From NCBI RefSeq assembly GCF_009733845.1, contig NZ_WNXZ01000001.1:620001-684000 (forward strand): DNA of 64,000 nt. The letters are read 5' to 3'. The notes under the pieces are model-generated. The model was not told the origin of the DNA, searched no databases, and was given only the letters and a program-made list of their open reading frames with translations. Made by a program: the position numbers and the translations under genes. Position 1 is the first letter of the stretch, and every line of letters starts with the position of its first letter. The DNA comes from Pseudactinotalea terrae (GTDB taxonomy: Bacteria > Actinomycetota > Actinomycetes > Actinomycetales > Beutenbergiaceae). Of this stretch, positions 8,377-16,876 are shown one piece after another.

Positions 8377-9615
8377 ATGTCCGAGGCACGCCAGATCCGC
8401 AAGGTCGCCCTTCTCACCGCCGGCGGCTTCGCGCCGTGCTTGTCCGCCGCCGTCGGCAAGCTCGTGACGCGCTACTCCGCCGTGCTCCCGGAGGCCGAGA
8501 TCATCGCCTACCAGTACGGCTATCACGGCCTGCTGACCGGGACCTCGATCACGATCGACGACGAGGCGCGCGCCAACGCCGCGATCCTCGACCGGTTCGG
8601 CGGCAGCCCGATCGGCAACAGCCGCGTCAAGCTGACCAACGCGAAGAACCTCGTGGAGCGCGGCCTCGTGCAGGAGGGTCAGGACCCGCTGCAGGTCGCG
8701 GCCGAGCAGCTGCGCGCCGACGGCGTGGACGTGCTGCACACGATCGGCGGTGACGACACCAACACCACGGCAGCCGATCTCGCCGCCTACCTGGAGTCCA
8801 ACGGCTACCACCTCGAGGTGGTCGGGCTGCCCAAGACGATCGACAACGACATCATCCCGATCCGGCAGTCGCTCGGCGCGATGACCGCCGCCGAGCAGGC
8901 CTCGATCTTCGCCCAGAACATCATCGGCGAGCACCGCTCCAACCCGCGCATGCTGATCGTGCACGAGGTCATGGGCCGGCACTGCGGCTGGCTGACCGCG
9001 GCTGCTGCTCGGGACTACCGCGCCTGGCTCGACACCCAGGAGTGGAACCCGAACCTCGGCCTGACGCGCGAGCGCTGGGACGTGCACGCCGTCTTCCTGC
9101 CCGAGCTCAAGCTCGACATGCAGGGCGAGGCCGCACGCCTGCGCGGGATCATGGACGAGATCGGCAACGTCAACATCTTCCTGTCCGAGGGCGCAGGCGT
9201 GCCGGAGATCGTCGCCGAGCTCGAGGCGGCCGGGGAAGAGGTGCAGCGCGATCCCTTCGGGCACGTCAAGCTCGACACGATCAACCCGGGCGCCTGGTTC
9301 GCGAAGCAGTTCGCCTCGCTGATCGGCGCCGAGAAGACGATGGTGCAGAAGAGCGGCTACTTCTCCCGCTCGGCCAGGGCCAACGACGCGGATCTCGAGC
9401 TGATCGGCCAGATGGTGGATCTCGCCGTCGAGACCGCGCTGGCGGGTGTCTCGGGCGTGATCGGCCACGACGAGGAGAACGGCGACGAGCTCCGCGCCAT
9501 CGAGTTCCCGCGTATCGCCGGCGGCAAGGCCTTCGATGTGAACGCGCCGTGGTTCGGCGAGCTGCTCGAGGGCATCGGCCAGCCCCTGGTCGCGGCGGAG
9601 CCTGCTCCTCACTGA
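8377..9615 (+). CDS. pfp: Pyrophosphate-dependent 6-phosphofructokinase
   Basis: Interconverts fructose 6-phosphate and fructose 1,6-bisphosphate using pyrophosphate, a reversible glycolytic step. The 412-residue product starts KVALLTAGGFAPCLSAAVG, the nucleotide or PPi loop. GGDD is at 124-127 and PKTIDND at 152-158; the second Asp of GGDD and the Lys of PKTIDND are the residues that distinguish PPi-dependent enzymes from ATP-dependent ones, which usually have GGDG and PGTIDND. MGRHCGW at 199-205 binds the sugar phosphate. AGAGGA lies upstream of the chosen ATG. A strong hairpin follows the stop codon, so the gene is probably transcribed alone. Confidence 0.92.
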   Translation: MSEARQIRKVALLTAGGFAPCLSAAVGKLVTRYSAVLPEAEIIAYQYGYHGLLTGTSITIDDEARANAAILDRFGGSPIGNSRVKLTNAKNLVERGLVQEGQDPLQVAAEQLRADGVDVLHTIGGDDTNTTAADLAAYLESNGYHLEVVGLPKTIDNDIIPIRQSLGAMTAAEQASIFAQNIIGEHRSNPRMLIVHEVMGRHCGWLTAAAARDYRAWLDTQEWNPNLGLTRERWDVHAVFLPELKLDMQGEAARLRGIMDEIGNVNIFLSEGAGVPEIVAELEAAGEEVQRDPFGHVKLDTINPGAWFAKQFASLIGAEKTMVQKSGYFSRSARANDADLELIGQMVDLAVETALAGVSGVIGHDEENGDELRAIEFPRIAGGKAFDVNAPWFGELLEGIGQPLVAAEPAPH

Positions 9616-9654
9616 GGGCTGGTGAGGCTGCCGTCCCCGACGCCGGCAGAGACT

Positions 9655-9689
9655 CGAGGGCCGGACGGCACCCTGCTGTCCGGCCCTCG
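9655..9689 (+). terminator. Hairpin terminator after pfp
   Basis: A perfect 12-bp stem (CGAGGGCCGGAC pairing with GTCCGGCCCTCG) with an 11-base loop. There is no T-run, as is usual in high-GC actinobacteria. It separates pfp from the next promoter, which begins only about 30 bp further on. Confidence 0.65.
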
Positions 9690-9720
9690 GGCGGTGTTCG
9701 GGCACGTCGGTGCAGCGCCC

Positions 9721-9726
9721 TATCCT
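9721..9726 (+). promoter_or_regulatory. -10 box for leaderless aroG
   Basis: TATCCT lies six bases before the GTG at 9733, with TTCGGG at 9697-9702 as a possible -35 at 18-bp spacing. The spacing implies a leaderless transcript and decides the start among several in-frame codons. Confidence 0.5.
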
Positions 9727-9732
9727 GGCGTG

Positions 9733-11097
9733 GTGAGTGTGCAGAGCGATCAGGTCACCGACGCCGCAGCCCAGGCAGGGCTCGACCGGTGGCGTGAGCT
9801 GACCGCGCTGCAGCAGCCGAAGTGGTCCGACGCCGGGGCGCTGGCCGCCGTGACCGCCGAGCTGTCCACGCAGCCGCCGCTGGTGTTCGCGGGCGAGGCC
9901 GACAACCTGCGCGAGCGGTTGGCGGCCGCCTCCCGGGGTGAGGCGTTCCTGCTGCAGGGTGGGGACTGCGCCGAGAACTTCGCCGAGGTCACAGCCGACA
10001 ACATCCGCGACAAGATCAAGACGATCCTGCAGATGGCGGTCGTGCTGACCTACGGCGCCTCCATGCCGATCATCAAGATGGGCCGGATGGCGGGCCAGTT
10101 CGCGAAGCCACGCAGCTCCGACGTCGAGACCCGCGACGGCGTGACGCTGCCGGCGTACCGCGGCGACATCATCAACTCCTACGAGTTCTCGCCCGAGGCG
10201 CGCATCCCGGACCCGCAGCGGCTGCTCGCGGCCTACCGGAGCTCGGCCACCTCGCTCAACCTGATCCGCGCGTTCACGCAGGGTGGGTTCGCCGATCTGC
10301 GTCGGGTGCACGAGTGGAACCGGGGCTTCCTCGACAACCCCGCCTACGCGGCCTACGACGCGTTCGCGGGCGAGATCGACCGCGCGATCCGTTTCATGCA
10401 GGCCGCCGGCGCCGACTTCGACGCTCTCAAGACCGTGGAGTTCTACTCCTCGCACGAGGGTCTGCTGCTCGACTACGAGCGCCCCCTCACGCGGATCGAC
10501 TCGCGCACCGGGCTTCCCTACGACTGCTCCGCGCACTTCCTGTGGATCGGCGAGCGCACCCGTCAGCTCGACGGTGCGCACGTGGACTTCTTCTCCCGCG
10601 TGCGAAACCCGCTCGGCGTCAAGCTCGGTCCCACGAGCACGGTCAAGGACGCCGTTGCGCTGATCGATGCGCTCAATCCCGACGGCGAACCGGGCCGTCT
10701 CACGTTCATCACCCGCATGGGCGCGGGCAAGGTCCGTGACCTGCTCCCGGCGCTCGTCGAGGGCGTGTCAGCCGACGGCCGGCCCGTCACCTGGGTGTGC
10801 GACCCGATGCACGGGAACGGGATCACCTCGGCGAACGGCTACAAGACCCGCCGGTTCACCGACGTGATCGACGAGGTGCGCGGCTTCTTCGAGGTGCACC
10901 GCAGCCTCGGCACCGTCCCCGGCGGTCTGCACGTCGAGCTCACCGGTGACGACGTCACCGAGGTGCTGGGCGGCAGCGAGGAGATCGACGACATCGCGCT
11001 GACGAGGCGGTACACCACGCTCGTCGACCCGCGGCTGAACCATCAGCAGTCGCTCGAGATGGCGTTCCTGGTCGCGGAGATGCTGAGGGACGCTTGA
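9733..11097 (+). CDS. aroG: Class II 3-deoxy-7-phosphoheptulonate synthase
   Basis: Condenses phosphoenolpyruvate and erythrose 4-phosphate to DAHP, the entry step of aromatic amino acid synthesis. The 454-residue product matches the plant-like class II enzymes of actinobacteria (mycobacterial AroG). Visible family signatures are GEAFLLQGGDCAENF with the metal-binding Cys, KMGRMAGQFAKPRS, LRRVHEWNRGF, FYSSHEGLLLDYE, CSAHFLWIGERTRQL and VTWVCDPMHGN near the C-terminus. I place the start at GTG 9733 because of the -10 box six bases before it; an upstream frame from 9622 runs through the terminator hairpin. In mycobacteria the same gene neighbours pknL, as here. Likely feedback-regulated by aromatic amino acids, as in the family. 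Confidence 0.95.
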   Translation: MSVQSDQVTDAAAQAGLDRWRELTALQQPKWSDAGALAAVTAELSTQPPLVFAGEADNLRERLAAASRGEAFLLQGGDCAENFAEVTADNIRDKIKTILQMAVVLTYGASMPIIKMGRMAGQFAKPRSSDVETRDGVTLPAYRGDIINSYEFSPEARIPDPQRLLAAYRSSATSLNLIRAFTQGGFADLRRVHEWNRGFLDNPAYAAYDAFAGEIDRAIRFMQAAGADFDALKTVEFYSSHEGLLLDYERPLTRIDSRTGLPYDCSAHFLWIGERTRQLDGAHVDFFSRVRNPLGVKLGPTSTVKDAVALIDALNPDGEPGRLTFITRMGAGKVRDLLPALVEGVSADGRPVTWVCDPMHGNGITSANGYKTRRFTDVIDEVRGFFEVHRSLGTVPGGLHVELTGDDVTEVLGGSEEIDDIALTRRYTTLVDPRLNHQQSLEMAFLVAEMLRDA

Positions 11098-11098
11098 C

Positions 11099-11728
11099 GT
11101 GACTCCCGAGCCGCCCACCTCGCCCGCTGACTCGCACGGGCAGGAACTGCCCCCGGGGCAGCATCGGGTGGCGCAGCCGCCGGTGATGCACTACGGCCGC
11201 ATCCCCCAGCGGGAGCCGTCGAGCTGGACCGTGACGGTCGGTGGCGCCACCGCGACGGGCGACGAGCACGTGTTCGGCCTCGATCAGGTGACGGCGCTGC
11301 CGCCCGTGCAACAGGTCGCCGACATGCACTGCGCCACCCGCTGGAGCGCCCTGGGGGTGTCCTGGGGCGGGGTCCGTGCGCGAGACCTCGTCGAGCTGGC
11401 GCCGCCCGCCGAGGACGTCACCGATGCCCTGGTGTTCGCGGAGTTCGGCTACGCCGCGAACGTGCCGCTGGCGGACCTGCTCTCGAGCAACGCGCTGCTG
11501 GTCACGCACCTCGGCGGGGAACCGCTCACGCCCGAGCGCGGAGCGCCGCTGCGGCTGGTGATCCCGCACCTGTACACGTGGAAGGGCCCGAAGTGGCTGC
11601 GCGGGTGGAACTACCTGCTGCCTGAGAACCCCGACCGGGGCTTCTGGGAGGACCGTGGTTACCACGCGCGTGGCGACGCGTGGCGCGAGGAACGGTTCGC
11701 GAAGGCTAGACCACCGTCAGAACGATGA
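11099..11728 (+). CDS. Molybdopterin-dependent oxidoreductase (sulfite-oxidase fold), cytosolic
   Basis: A 209-residue protein of the oxidoreductase molybdopterin-binding family, comprising essentially only the Moco domain. The segment VADMHCATRWSALGVSWGGV carries the conserved cysteine that ligates molybdenum, and RLVIPHLYTWKGPKWLRG with GFWEDRGYH completes the usual signature. There is no twin-arginine signal at the N-terminus, which starts with a polar proline-rich lead, so it probably acts in the cytosol. The GTG at 11099 lies 1 nt after the aroG stop, indicating one transcript with aroG. Its last 23 bp overlap the 3' end of the kinase gene on the other strand. The substrate is unknown. 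Confidence 0.85.
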   Translation: MTPEPPTSPADSHGQELPPGQHRVAQPPVMHYGRIPQREPSSWTVTVGGATATGDEHVFGLDQVTALPPVQQVADMHCATRWSALGVSWGGVRARDLVELAPPAEDVTDALVFAEFGYAANVPLADLLSSNALLVTHLGGEPLTPERGAPLRLVIPHLYTWKGPKWLRGWNYLLPENPDRGFWEDRGYHARGDAWREERFAKARPPSER

Positions 11729-13643
11729 CCGTTCCGCGTGGCTGCCAAGAGCCGGCCTCGACCGACTGGCTGCGCACGGTGCCGAAGTAGCCGCCGAGGA
11801 TGTTGTCGCGGTCGACGTCGAAGCCCAGCCCGGTCAGGGTCGCCTCGGCGTCCTCGTACTGCTGGCCGACGACGTTCGGCACCTCGAACAGCTCCGGCCC
11901 CTTCGAGGTGACCAGGGTGACGAGATCGCCCCGCAGTGCGTCACCGACGACGTCCTGGCTGACGATGTGACCCTCGGGGATCGTGTCGGAGAACACCTCG
12001 TCGTCGAACTGCGGCTCCGCACCGGCGTCGAGAAGCTGTTGCTCGGCCTCGTCTGCCGGTAGCTCGACGACGTCCGGAACCGTGATCGGCTCGCGGCCCT
12101 GGGACACCTGGAGGGTGACGGCGGCGCCGTGGTTCACGACGCTGCCGACCGCTGGCTCGGTCCCGACCGCTGTCCCTTCGGGGACCTCCTGGTGCCACAC
12201 CCGCTCGACATCGATCGTGCCATCGAGCCCGGCGTCCTCCAGCGTCTGCTGCGCCTCCGCCTCGGCCTGGCCTGCGACCTCCGGGATCGTCACCCGCAGC
12301 ACGCCCTGGGAGACCACCAGCTCCACCGAGCCGCCCTTCTCCACCCGGTCGCCGGGGGAGGGGTCGCTGCTGATGACATGCCCGAGCGGGACGGTGTCGG
12401 AGTAGGCCGCCGAGGTCGAGGGGTCCAAGCCGGCGTCCTCGAGCGTGGTCAGCGCGGTCGCCTCGGCGCGACCGACGACGTCCGGCATCGTCGTGTAGGC
12501 CCCCGGCCCGATCGTGAGATACCACCAGACGCCGGCGCCGGCGGTGGCGAGCACGAACAGCATGATGAGGACGACGGCGATGGCGCGGCGACGCCGGGTG
12601 CGCCTGCGCCGGTTGTCGGGCACCGGCGCGGTCTCGGTCTCGCGCACGGCGCCGATCGGCAGCACCACGGTGCCCCCGGGCGGCGTGGTGGGGACGGCGG
12701 CGGTGTGGCCCTCGCGCTCGACGTCGTCGGTCGCCTCGTGCGCGAGCTCGCTCACCTCGTCGGGCTCGATCGCCGCGCGCAGCGCGAGCACCTTGTCGTC
12801 GAACTGCGACCGCATCGTGCGCAGTGCTCTGAGCGCCGCGTCCGCCGACCGGGGCCGGTGGTCGGGATCGTGCGCGGTGAGCGAGGCGACGTACTCGTCG
12901 ACCTCGAACGGGAGCCAGGCGACCTCGTCGGAGGGCGGAGGCACGACCTCGTGGACGTGCTTGTACGCGATCTGGATCGGCGTCTCGCCCTCGAACGGCT
13001 GGTGGCCGGTCAACATCTCGTAGAGCATGACGCCCGCTGCGTAGACGTCGGCGCGGGCATCAGCGGCTCCCGACGTGACGATCTCGGGGGACAGGTAGGC
13101 GACCGTGCCCAGCAGGGCGCCGGTCGAGGACATGGTCGCCTCGGTGACGGCACGCGCGAGACCGAAGTCGGCGACCTTGACCTTGCCCTCGCGGGAGATC
13201 AGCACGTTCTCGGGCTTGACGTCGCGGTGCACGAGCCCGGCACGGTGCGCGGCCGCCAGCGCGTCGAGGACCGCCTCCATGATGTCGAGGGACTCGCCCA
13301 GCGACAGCGCGCCGCGGGAGCCGAGTCGCCGGCGCAGCGTCACGCCGTCGACGTACTCCATGGTCAGGTACGAGGTCTCGCCCTCGGTGCCCTGGTCGTA
13401 CACGCCGACGACGCCGGGGTGCGAGAGCCGGGCCGCGGCCCTGGCCTCGCGCCGGAATCGGGCGACGACGTCGCTGCCGTCCGCCAGGTGCGGATGCATC
13501 ATCTTGAGGGCGACCTTGCGGTCCAGGCGCCGGTCCTGGGCGAGGTACACCGTGGCCATCCCGCCGCGTGCGATGCGAGAGATGACCTCGTATCGGCCGT
13601 CGACGATCGTGCCAAGCACGGGATCGGTCACGGTGGCGGCCAC
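11706..13643 (-). CDS. pknL: Membrane Ser/Thr protein kinase with four PASTA domains
   Basis: A 645-residue sensor kinase. The cytosolic kinase domain (about 1-280) has a glycine loop RIARGGMATVYLAQ, catalytic K47, HRDVKPEN with D141, and DFG at 159-161; the activation segment contains TMSSTG, a typical autophosphorylation site. A basic juxtamembrane region leads to one membrane helix (RRAIAVVLIMLFVLATAG..., near 350-372), then four extracellular PASTA repeats to the end, starting TMPDVVGR, VTIPEVAGQ, ITVPDVVEL and FEVPNVVGQ. PASTA domains bind peptidoglycan fragments or lipid II. Position next to aroG and the Rv2175c-like gene identifies it as PknL; mycobacterial PknL lacks PASTA repeats while the corynebacterial one has them. 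GTG start, 6 nt after a -10 box. Confidence 0.92.
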   Translation of the reverse strand: MAATVTDPVLGTIVDGRYEVISRIARGGMATVYLAQDRRLDRKVALKMMHPHLADGSDVVARFRREARAAARLSHPGVVGVYDQGTEGETSYLTMEYVDGVTLRRRLGSRGALSLGESLDIMEAVLDALAAAHRAGLVHRDVKPENVLISREGKVKVADFGLARAVTEATMSSTGALLGTVAYLSPEIVTSGAADARADVYAAGVMLYEMLTGHQPFEGETPIQIAYKHVHEVVPPPSDEVAWLPFEVDEYVASLTAHDPDHRPRSADAALRALRTMRSQFDDKVLALRAAIEPDEVSELAHEATDDVEREGHTAAVPTTPPGGTVVLPIGAVRETETAPVPDNRRRRTRRRRAIAVVLIMLFVLATAGAGVWWYLTIGPGAYTTMPDVVGRAEATALTTLEDAGLDPSTSAAYSDTVPLGHVISSDPSPGDRVEKGGSVELVVSQGVLRVTIPEVAGQAEAEAQQTLEDAGLDGTIDVERVWHQEVPEGTAVGTEPAVGSVVNHGAAVTLQVSQGREPITVPDVVELPADEAEQQLLDAGAEPQFDDEVFSDTIPEGHIVSQDVVGDALRGDLVTLVTSKGPELFEVPNVVGQQYEDAEATLTGLGFDVDRDNILGGYFGTVRSQSVEAGSWQPRGTVIVLTVV

Positions 13644-13649
13644 GATCGC

Positions 13650-13655
13650 AGTGTA
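13650..13655 (-). promoter_or_regulatory. -10 box for leaderless pknL
   Basis: On the minus strand TACACT is followed by six bases and the GTG at 13643-13641. The box lies just 24 bp downstream of the LysM gene stop, so pknL can be transcribed separately from that gene. Confidence 0.5.
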
Positions 13656-13681
13656 TGAGCGCCCGCCCGCACAACCTCGGT

Positions 13682-15109
13682 TCAGGCGTAGCGTGTCATG
13701 AGCGTCTGCACATTGGCGACATAGCGCCGGGTGTCGGAGAACATGCCGTTGCGGCTGACCGAACCCATGCCCTGGTAGTAGCTGGCGATGGCCGTGGGCA
13801 GGTCGGGGGCGTTGCCCACGAGCCAGCGCAGGATCGCCACCCCCGCCACGGCGTTGTCGTGCGGGTCGAGCAGGTCGAGATCACGGCCCACCAGGTCGGA
13901 GGCCCACTCTCCCGACGTGGGTATCACCTGCATGGCGCCGATCGCGTTGGCGGGGGAGACGGCGGTCTGGTCGAAGCCGGACTCCTGCTGCGCGACGGCC
14001 AGCGCCAGGGCTGGGTCGACACCCATCTGCTGAGCGGTGATGCGGATGATGTCCTGCATCTCCTGCTTGCTGGGCGCTCCGGCGTCCAGGAGCTCCTGCT
14101 TGTTCTGGTTCGCAGCCGCGACGGTCTCATCGGGGTAGGTGTAGTGCAGGAACGTGCTCGGGACGAGCTGGCCCTGGATCCTCAGCACCTGACCGGGGTA
14201 GATGACGCTGGAGCTGAGGTCGTTCAGGGTCGTGATCGCGCGGACCGTGGTGTCGTGCTTCGCGGCGATCCCCGAGAGCGTGTCGCCGGAGGCCACCGTG
14301 TACGACGTCGCCGCGCTCGTGCTGGTCGAGGTGGCCGGCGGCGTGGCCGCGGTGCTGGTCGTGGTGGCTGCGCCCGGGATGGTGAGCACCTGCCCGATCC
14401 GGATCAACGCGCGCGCGTTGAGATCGTTCGCGGCGATGATCGCGCCGACCGTGGTGCCGAAGCGAGCGGCGATCGCTGACACGGTGTCCGCTGAGCGGAC
14501 CGTGTACGTGGACCCCGTGGCCGGTGCCGCGGCGCTGGAGGTGCTCGAGGTCGTCGAGGTGCTCGCGCTGGTGCCCGTGACGGTCAGCTTCTGCCCCGGG
14601 TGGATCAGCGAGGAGCTGAGGGAGTTCAGCGACATCAGCTGGGACACGGTGGTGTCGTGCGCGGCCGCGATGCCCGAGAGCGTGTCACCGGAGGCGACCG
14701 CGTACGTCGAGGTGCCGGGCGTGCTCGAGGTGCTCGCCGGGGTGGCGGAGCCCGAGGACGTGGCGGTGCTCGAGGAGCTCGCGGCGGTCGGGATCGTCAG
14801 CACCTGCCCCACGTAGATCATCGCGCGGGCGTTGAGGTCGTTGGCCTGCACGATCGCGGTGATCGTCGTGCCGTACCGCGCAGCGATCGCCGAGACGGTC
14901 TCACCGAGGCGCACGGTGTGCGTGCGCTCGGCGCTGGACGGCAGCATCGGCACCGGGCGGGTGTGCGCCCCCGGGCGCTGCGACGGCTCGGTGGGGCTGT
15001 CGGCTGCGGCTGGTGAGACGACGCCGACGAGGCCGGCTGCGGTCACGGCGCCGATGGCGGACAGACCTGTGGCGACCTGGACGGGTGTACGGGTGCGGCG
15101 GATGGCCAT
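13682..15109 (-). CDS. Secreted lytic transglycosylase with four LysM domains
   Basis: A 475-residue exported cell-wall enzyme. The start at 15109 gives a basic lead (MAIRRTRTPVQ), a hydrophobic core and an AAA-D signal cleavage region, with GGGGAG upstream. Four LysM peptidoglycan-binding repeats follow, separated by Ser/Thr-rich linkers: HTVRLGETVSAIAARYGTT, YAVASGDTLSGIAAAHDTT, YTVRSADTVSAIAARFGTT and YTVASGDTLSGIAAKHDTT. The C-terminal 130 residues are an SLT-type transglycosylase domain with AVAQQESGFDQTAVSPANA, in which the E of QES is the expected catalytic acid, then GAMQVIP and ASYYQG. It would cleave glycan strands. It lies between pknL and the Rv2175c-like gene, which suggests a shared cell-envelope theme. 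Confidence 0.9.
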   Translation of the reverse strand: MAIRRTRTPVQVATGLSAIGAVTAAGLVGVVSPAAADSPTEPSQRPGAHTRPVPMLPSSAERTHTVRLGETVSAIAARYGTTITAIVQANDLNARAMIYVGQVLTIPTAASSSSTATSSGSATPASTSSTPGTSTYAVASGDTLSGIAAAHDTTVSQLMSLNSLSSSLIHPGQKLTVTGTSASTSTTSSTSSAAAPATGSTYTVRSADTVSAIAARFGTTVGAIIAANDLNARALIRIGQVLTIPGAATTTSTAATPPATSTSTSAATSYTVASGDTLSGIAAKHDTTVRAITTLNDLSSSVIYPGQVLRIQGQLVPSTFLHYTYPDETVAAANQNKQELLDAGAPSKQEMQDIIRITAQQMGVDPALALAVAQQESGFDQTAVSPANAIGAMQVIPTSGEWASDLVGRDLDLLDPHDNAVAGVAILRWLVGNAPDLPTAIASYYQGMGSVSRNGMFSDTRRYVANVQTLMTRYA

Positions 15110-15236
15110 GCTGAGCTCCCCGGCTCGGCTGGTGCGTGACACCAGTGTCGTATGGGGCAAGTGAGACTGTTGTGCAACAAGTGACAGTAACAGAACGCTC
15201 GCACGGGCATGCCGGCCGGCGGCGGCGCGAAGGCTC

Positions 15237-15242
15237 TACGCT
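15237..15242 (+). promoter_or_regulatory. -10 box for the leaderless Rv2175c-like gene
   Basis: TACGCT followed by seven bases and the ATG at 15250. The divergent gap 15110-15249 must also hold the promoter of the LysM gene; it contains an AT-richer stretch around 15160-15190 with no clear hexamers. Confidence 0.45.
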
Positions 15243-15249
15243 CGTCCGT

Positions 15250-15639
15250 ATGAGTGAAGCGGTGGCGGGGAGCGGCGAGCCGGAAGGCCTCGAGAAGATC
15301 GAGTGGTCGAGCATTCCCGAGGTGGCGGCAGCCCTCGGCGTCCGTGACCGCGACGTGCGGGGCATGATCTCCGACCGGTCCGTGGTCGCTGTGCGGCGCG
15401 GTGGCCGCGCCCCGGTGATCCCGAGCGCCTTCGTGATCGATGATCCCGACGGCGGGCGGATGATCATCGCCGGGCTGCGCGGCAGCGTGATCCAGCTCGC
15501 GGACGCCGGCTACGCGGACGACGAGATCGTTGCCTGGTTGTTCCGGCACAACGACGAGCTCGGCACGACGCCCGTGCAGGCGCTGATCGACCTGCGGACG
15601 CACGCGGTGCGCCGGGCGGCGCAGTCGCTCGCGTTCTGA
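15250..15639 (+). CDS. Rv2175c-like winged-helix DNA-binding protein
   Basis: A 129-residue protein resembling mycobacterial Rv2175c, a DNA-binding protein phosphorylated by PknL. The N-terminal part has a helix-turn-helix pattern, SIPEVAAALGVRDRDVRGMI, then RSVVAVRRGGRAPVIPSAFV, which would be the wing. The second half, LRGSVIQLADAGYADDEIVA and LGTTPVQALIDLRTHAVRRA, matches the conserved C-terminal domain of the family. The pknL gene lies two genes away, as in mycobacteria, so phosphorylation by that kinase is a reasonable inference. A longer reading frame from 15136 has no support; the -10 box at 15237 decides for the ATG at 15250. Target genes are unknown. Confidence 0.85.
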   Translation: MSEAVAGSGEPEGLEKIEWSSIPEVAAALGVRDRDVRGMISDRSVVAVRRGGRAPVIPSAFVIDDPDGGRMIIAGLRGSVIQLADAGYADDEIVAWLFRHNDELGTTPVQALIDLRTHAVRRAAQSLAF

Positions 15640-15649
15640 CCGCTGGCGG

Positions 15650-16732
15650 TCAGGAGGTCCGCTCGATCGCGGCGCTGGCGAGCGCCGCGATGTGGGCCTG
15701 CGGGTCCGGGGCGAGCCCGCTCTCGGCGAGGGCGACCAGTCCCGCCTGGTATCGCTCGGCGATCAGCTCCTCGACGGCGCCCAGCGCCCCGGAGGAGGTG
15801 AGGATCGCCCGGAGCCGGTCGATGTCGTCGGGGCCGAGGTCGGGGTTGCCGACGGCGCCCCGCAGGGTGAGTCGGTCGGTCTCGTTCGCGAGGGTCATGG
15901 CGAGCGTGACCAGCACCGTGCGCTTGCCCTCGCGCAGGTCGTCACCCGCGGGCTTGCCGGTCGTGTCGGGGTCGCCGAAGACGCCCAGCACGTCGTCACG
16001 AAGCTGGAAGGCCTCACCGATGGGCAGGCCGACGGCGCGCAGACGAGAGAGCGTCGCGTCGTCCGCTCCAGCCATCGCGGCCCCGATCGCCAGCGGGTGC
16101 TCGACGCTGTAGCGCGCGGACTTGGCGCGGATCACCCGGCGTGCGCGGTCGACGTCGATGGCGGGGTTGTCGGCCCAGGGAGCGGACTGTGCGTAGATGT
16201 CCAGGAACTGCCCGACGGTGACCTCCGACATCATCTCCTCGATGAGCCGGCGACCGCGTGCGCCGGCGGTGGTGCCGACCAGGCCGAGCGCGTCGTCGAG
16301 CACCGTCTGGGACGCCACGAGGAGCAGGTCGCCCAGCAGCACGGCGCCGGCCTCACCGAAGCGAGTGGCGCCACCGACGAGACCGACCTCGTCGTGGTGC
16401 GCGGCGAGCTGGCGGTGCGCCGAGGGCCGGCCGCGGCGCGTGAGGGAGCCGTCCATGAGGTCGTCGTGCACGAGGGCGGCGACCTGGAACAGCTCGAGCC
16501 CGCTGCCCAGGCGAACCTCGGCGGCTGCGAGCGGCTCACCGCCCACGGCGCGCCAGCCGGCCGATGCGAACGCGGCGCGCAGCCGCTTGCCGTGCGCGAG
16601 AAGGTCGGCACCGACGTCGAAGAGGGCGGCCACCTCGGGGCCGACCGAGGCGAACGAACCCGCCAGCCGACGCCATGACCCCAGGACCTCGGCGGTGACC
16701 GCCGGACGAAGCGGGGCGGTCGAATCCTGCAC
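15650..16732 (-). CDS. Polyprenyl (geranylgeranyl-type) diphosphate synthase
   Basis: Elongates allylic diphosphates with isopentenyl diphosphate for isoprenoid lipids or quinones. The 360-residue product has the first aspartate-rich motif DDLMD at 90-94, with FQVAALVHD before it, GGATRFGEAGAVLLGDLLL, and the second aspartate region FQLRDDVLGVFGDPDTTGKP with GDDLREGKRTVL after. The second motif is DDxxG rather than DDxxD, as is usual in the actinobacterial IdsA/GrcC group. The neighbouring Rv2175c-like gene matches mycobacterial idsA2 (Rv2173). GTG start 6 nt after a -10 box; a frame continuing to 17755 is only the absence of stops. Chain length of the product cannot be read with confidence. 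Confidence 0.9.
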   Translation of the reverse strand: MQDSTAPLRPAVTAEVLGSWRRLAGSFASVGPEVAALFDVGADLLAHGKRLRAAFASAGWRAVGGEPLAAAEVRLGSGLELFQVAALVHDDLMDGSLTRRGRPSAHRQLAAHHDEVGLVGGATRFGEAGAVLLGDLLLVASQTVLDDALGLVGTTAGARGRRLIEEMMSEVTVGQFLDIYAQSAPWADNPAIDVDRARRVIRAKSARYSVEHPLAIGAAMAGADDATLSRLRAVGLPIGEAFQLRDDVLGVFGDPDTTGKPAGDDLREGKRTVLVTLAMTLANETDRLTLRGAVGNPDLGPDDIDRLRAILTSSGALGAVEELIAERYQAGLVALAESGLAPDPQAHIAALASAAIERTS

Positions 16733-16738
16733 ATCGTC

Positions 16739-16744
16739 ACAGTA
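16739..16744 (-). promoter_or_regulatory. -10 box for the leaderless polyprenyl synthase gene
   Basis: On the minus strand TACTGT precedes the GTG at 16732-16730 by six bases, making GTG the likely transcription start. Confidence 0.5.
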
Positions 16745-16876
16745 CCGGTGAACGCGCGGGCCGGTCGCCGTCACGCGGGAGAGGCGCCGTCCACAGGTGC
16801 AGCCTGATGCCTCGCTGTCCACAGCACCCCCGCCCCACCCCTGCGGGCGACCCAGGGAGCACGCTGGTATCTGGTG

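Noticed and set aside
8194-10581. A 795-codon minus-strand frame across pfp and aroG.
   Set aside because: Same GC artefact; it runs through a terminator and a promoter of firm genes and has no domain.
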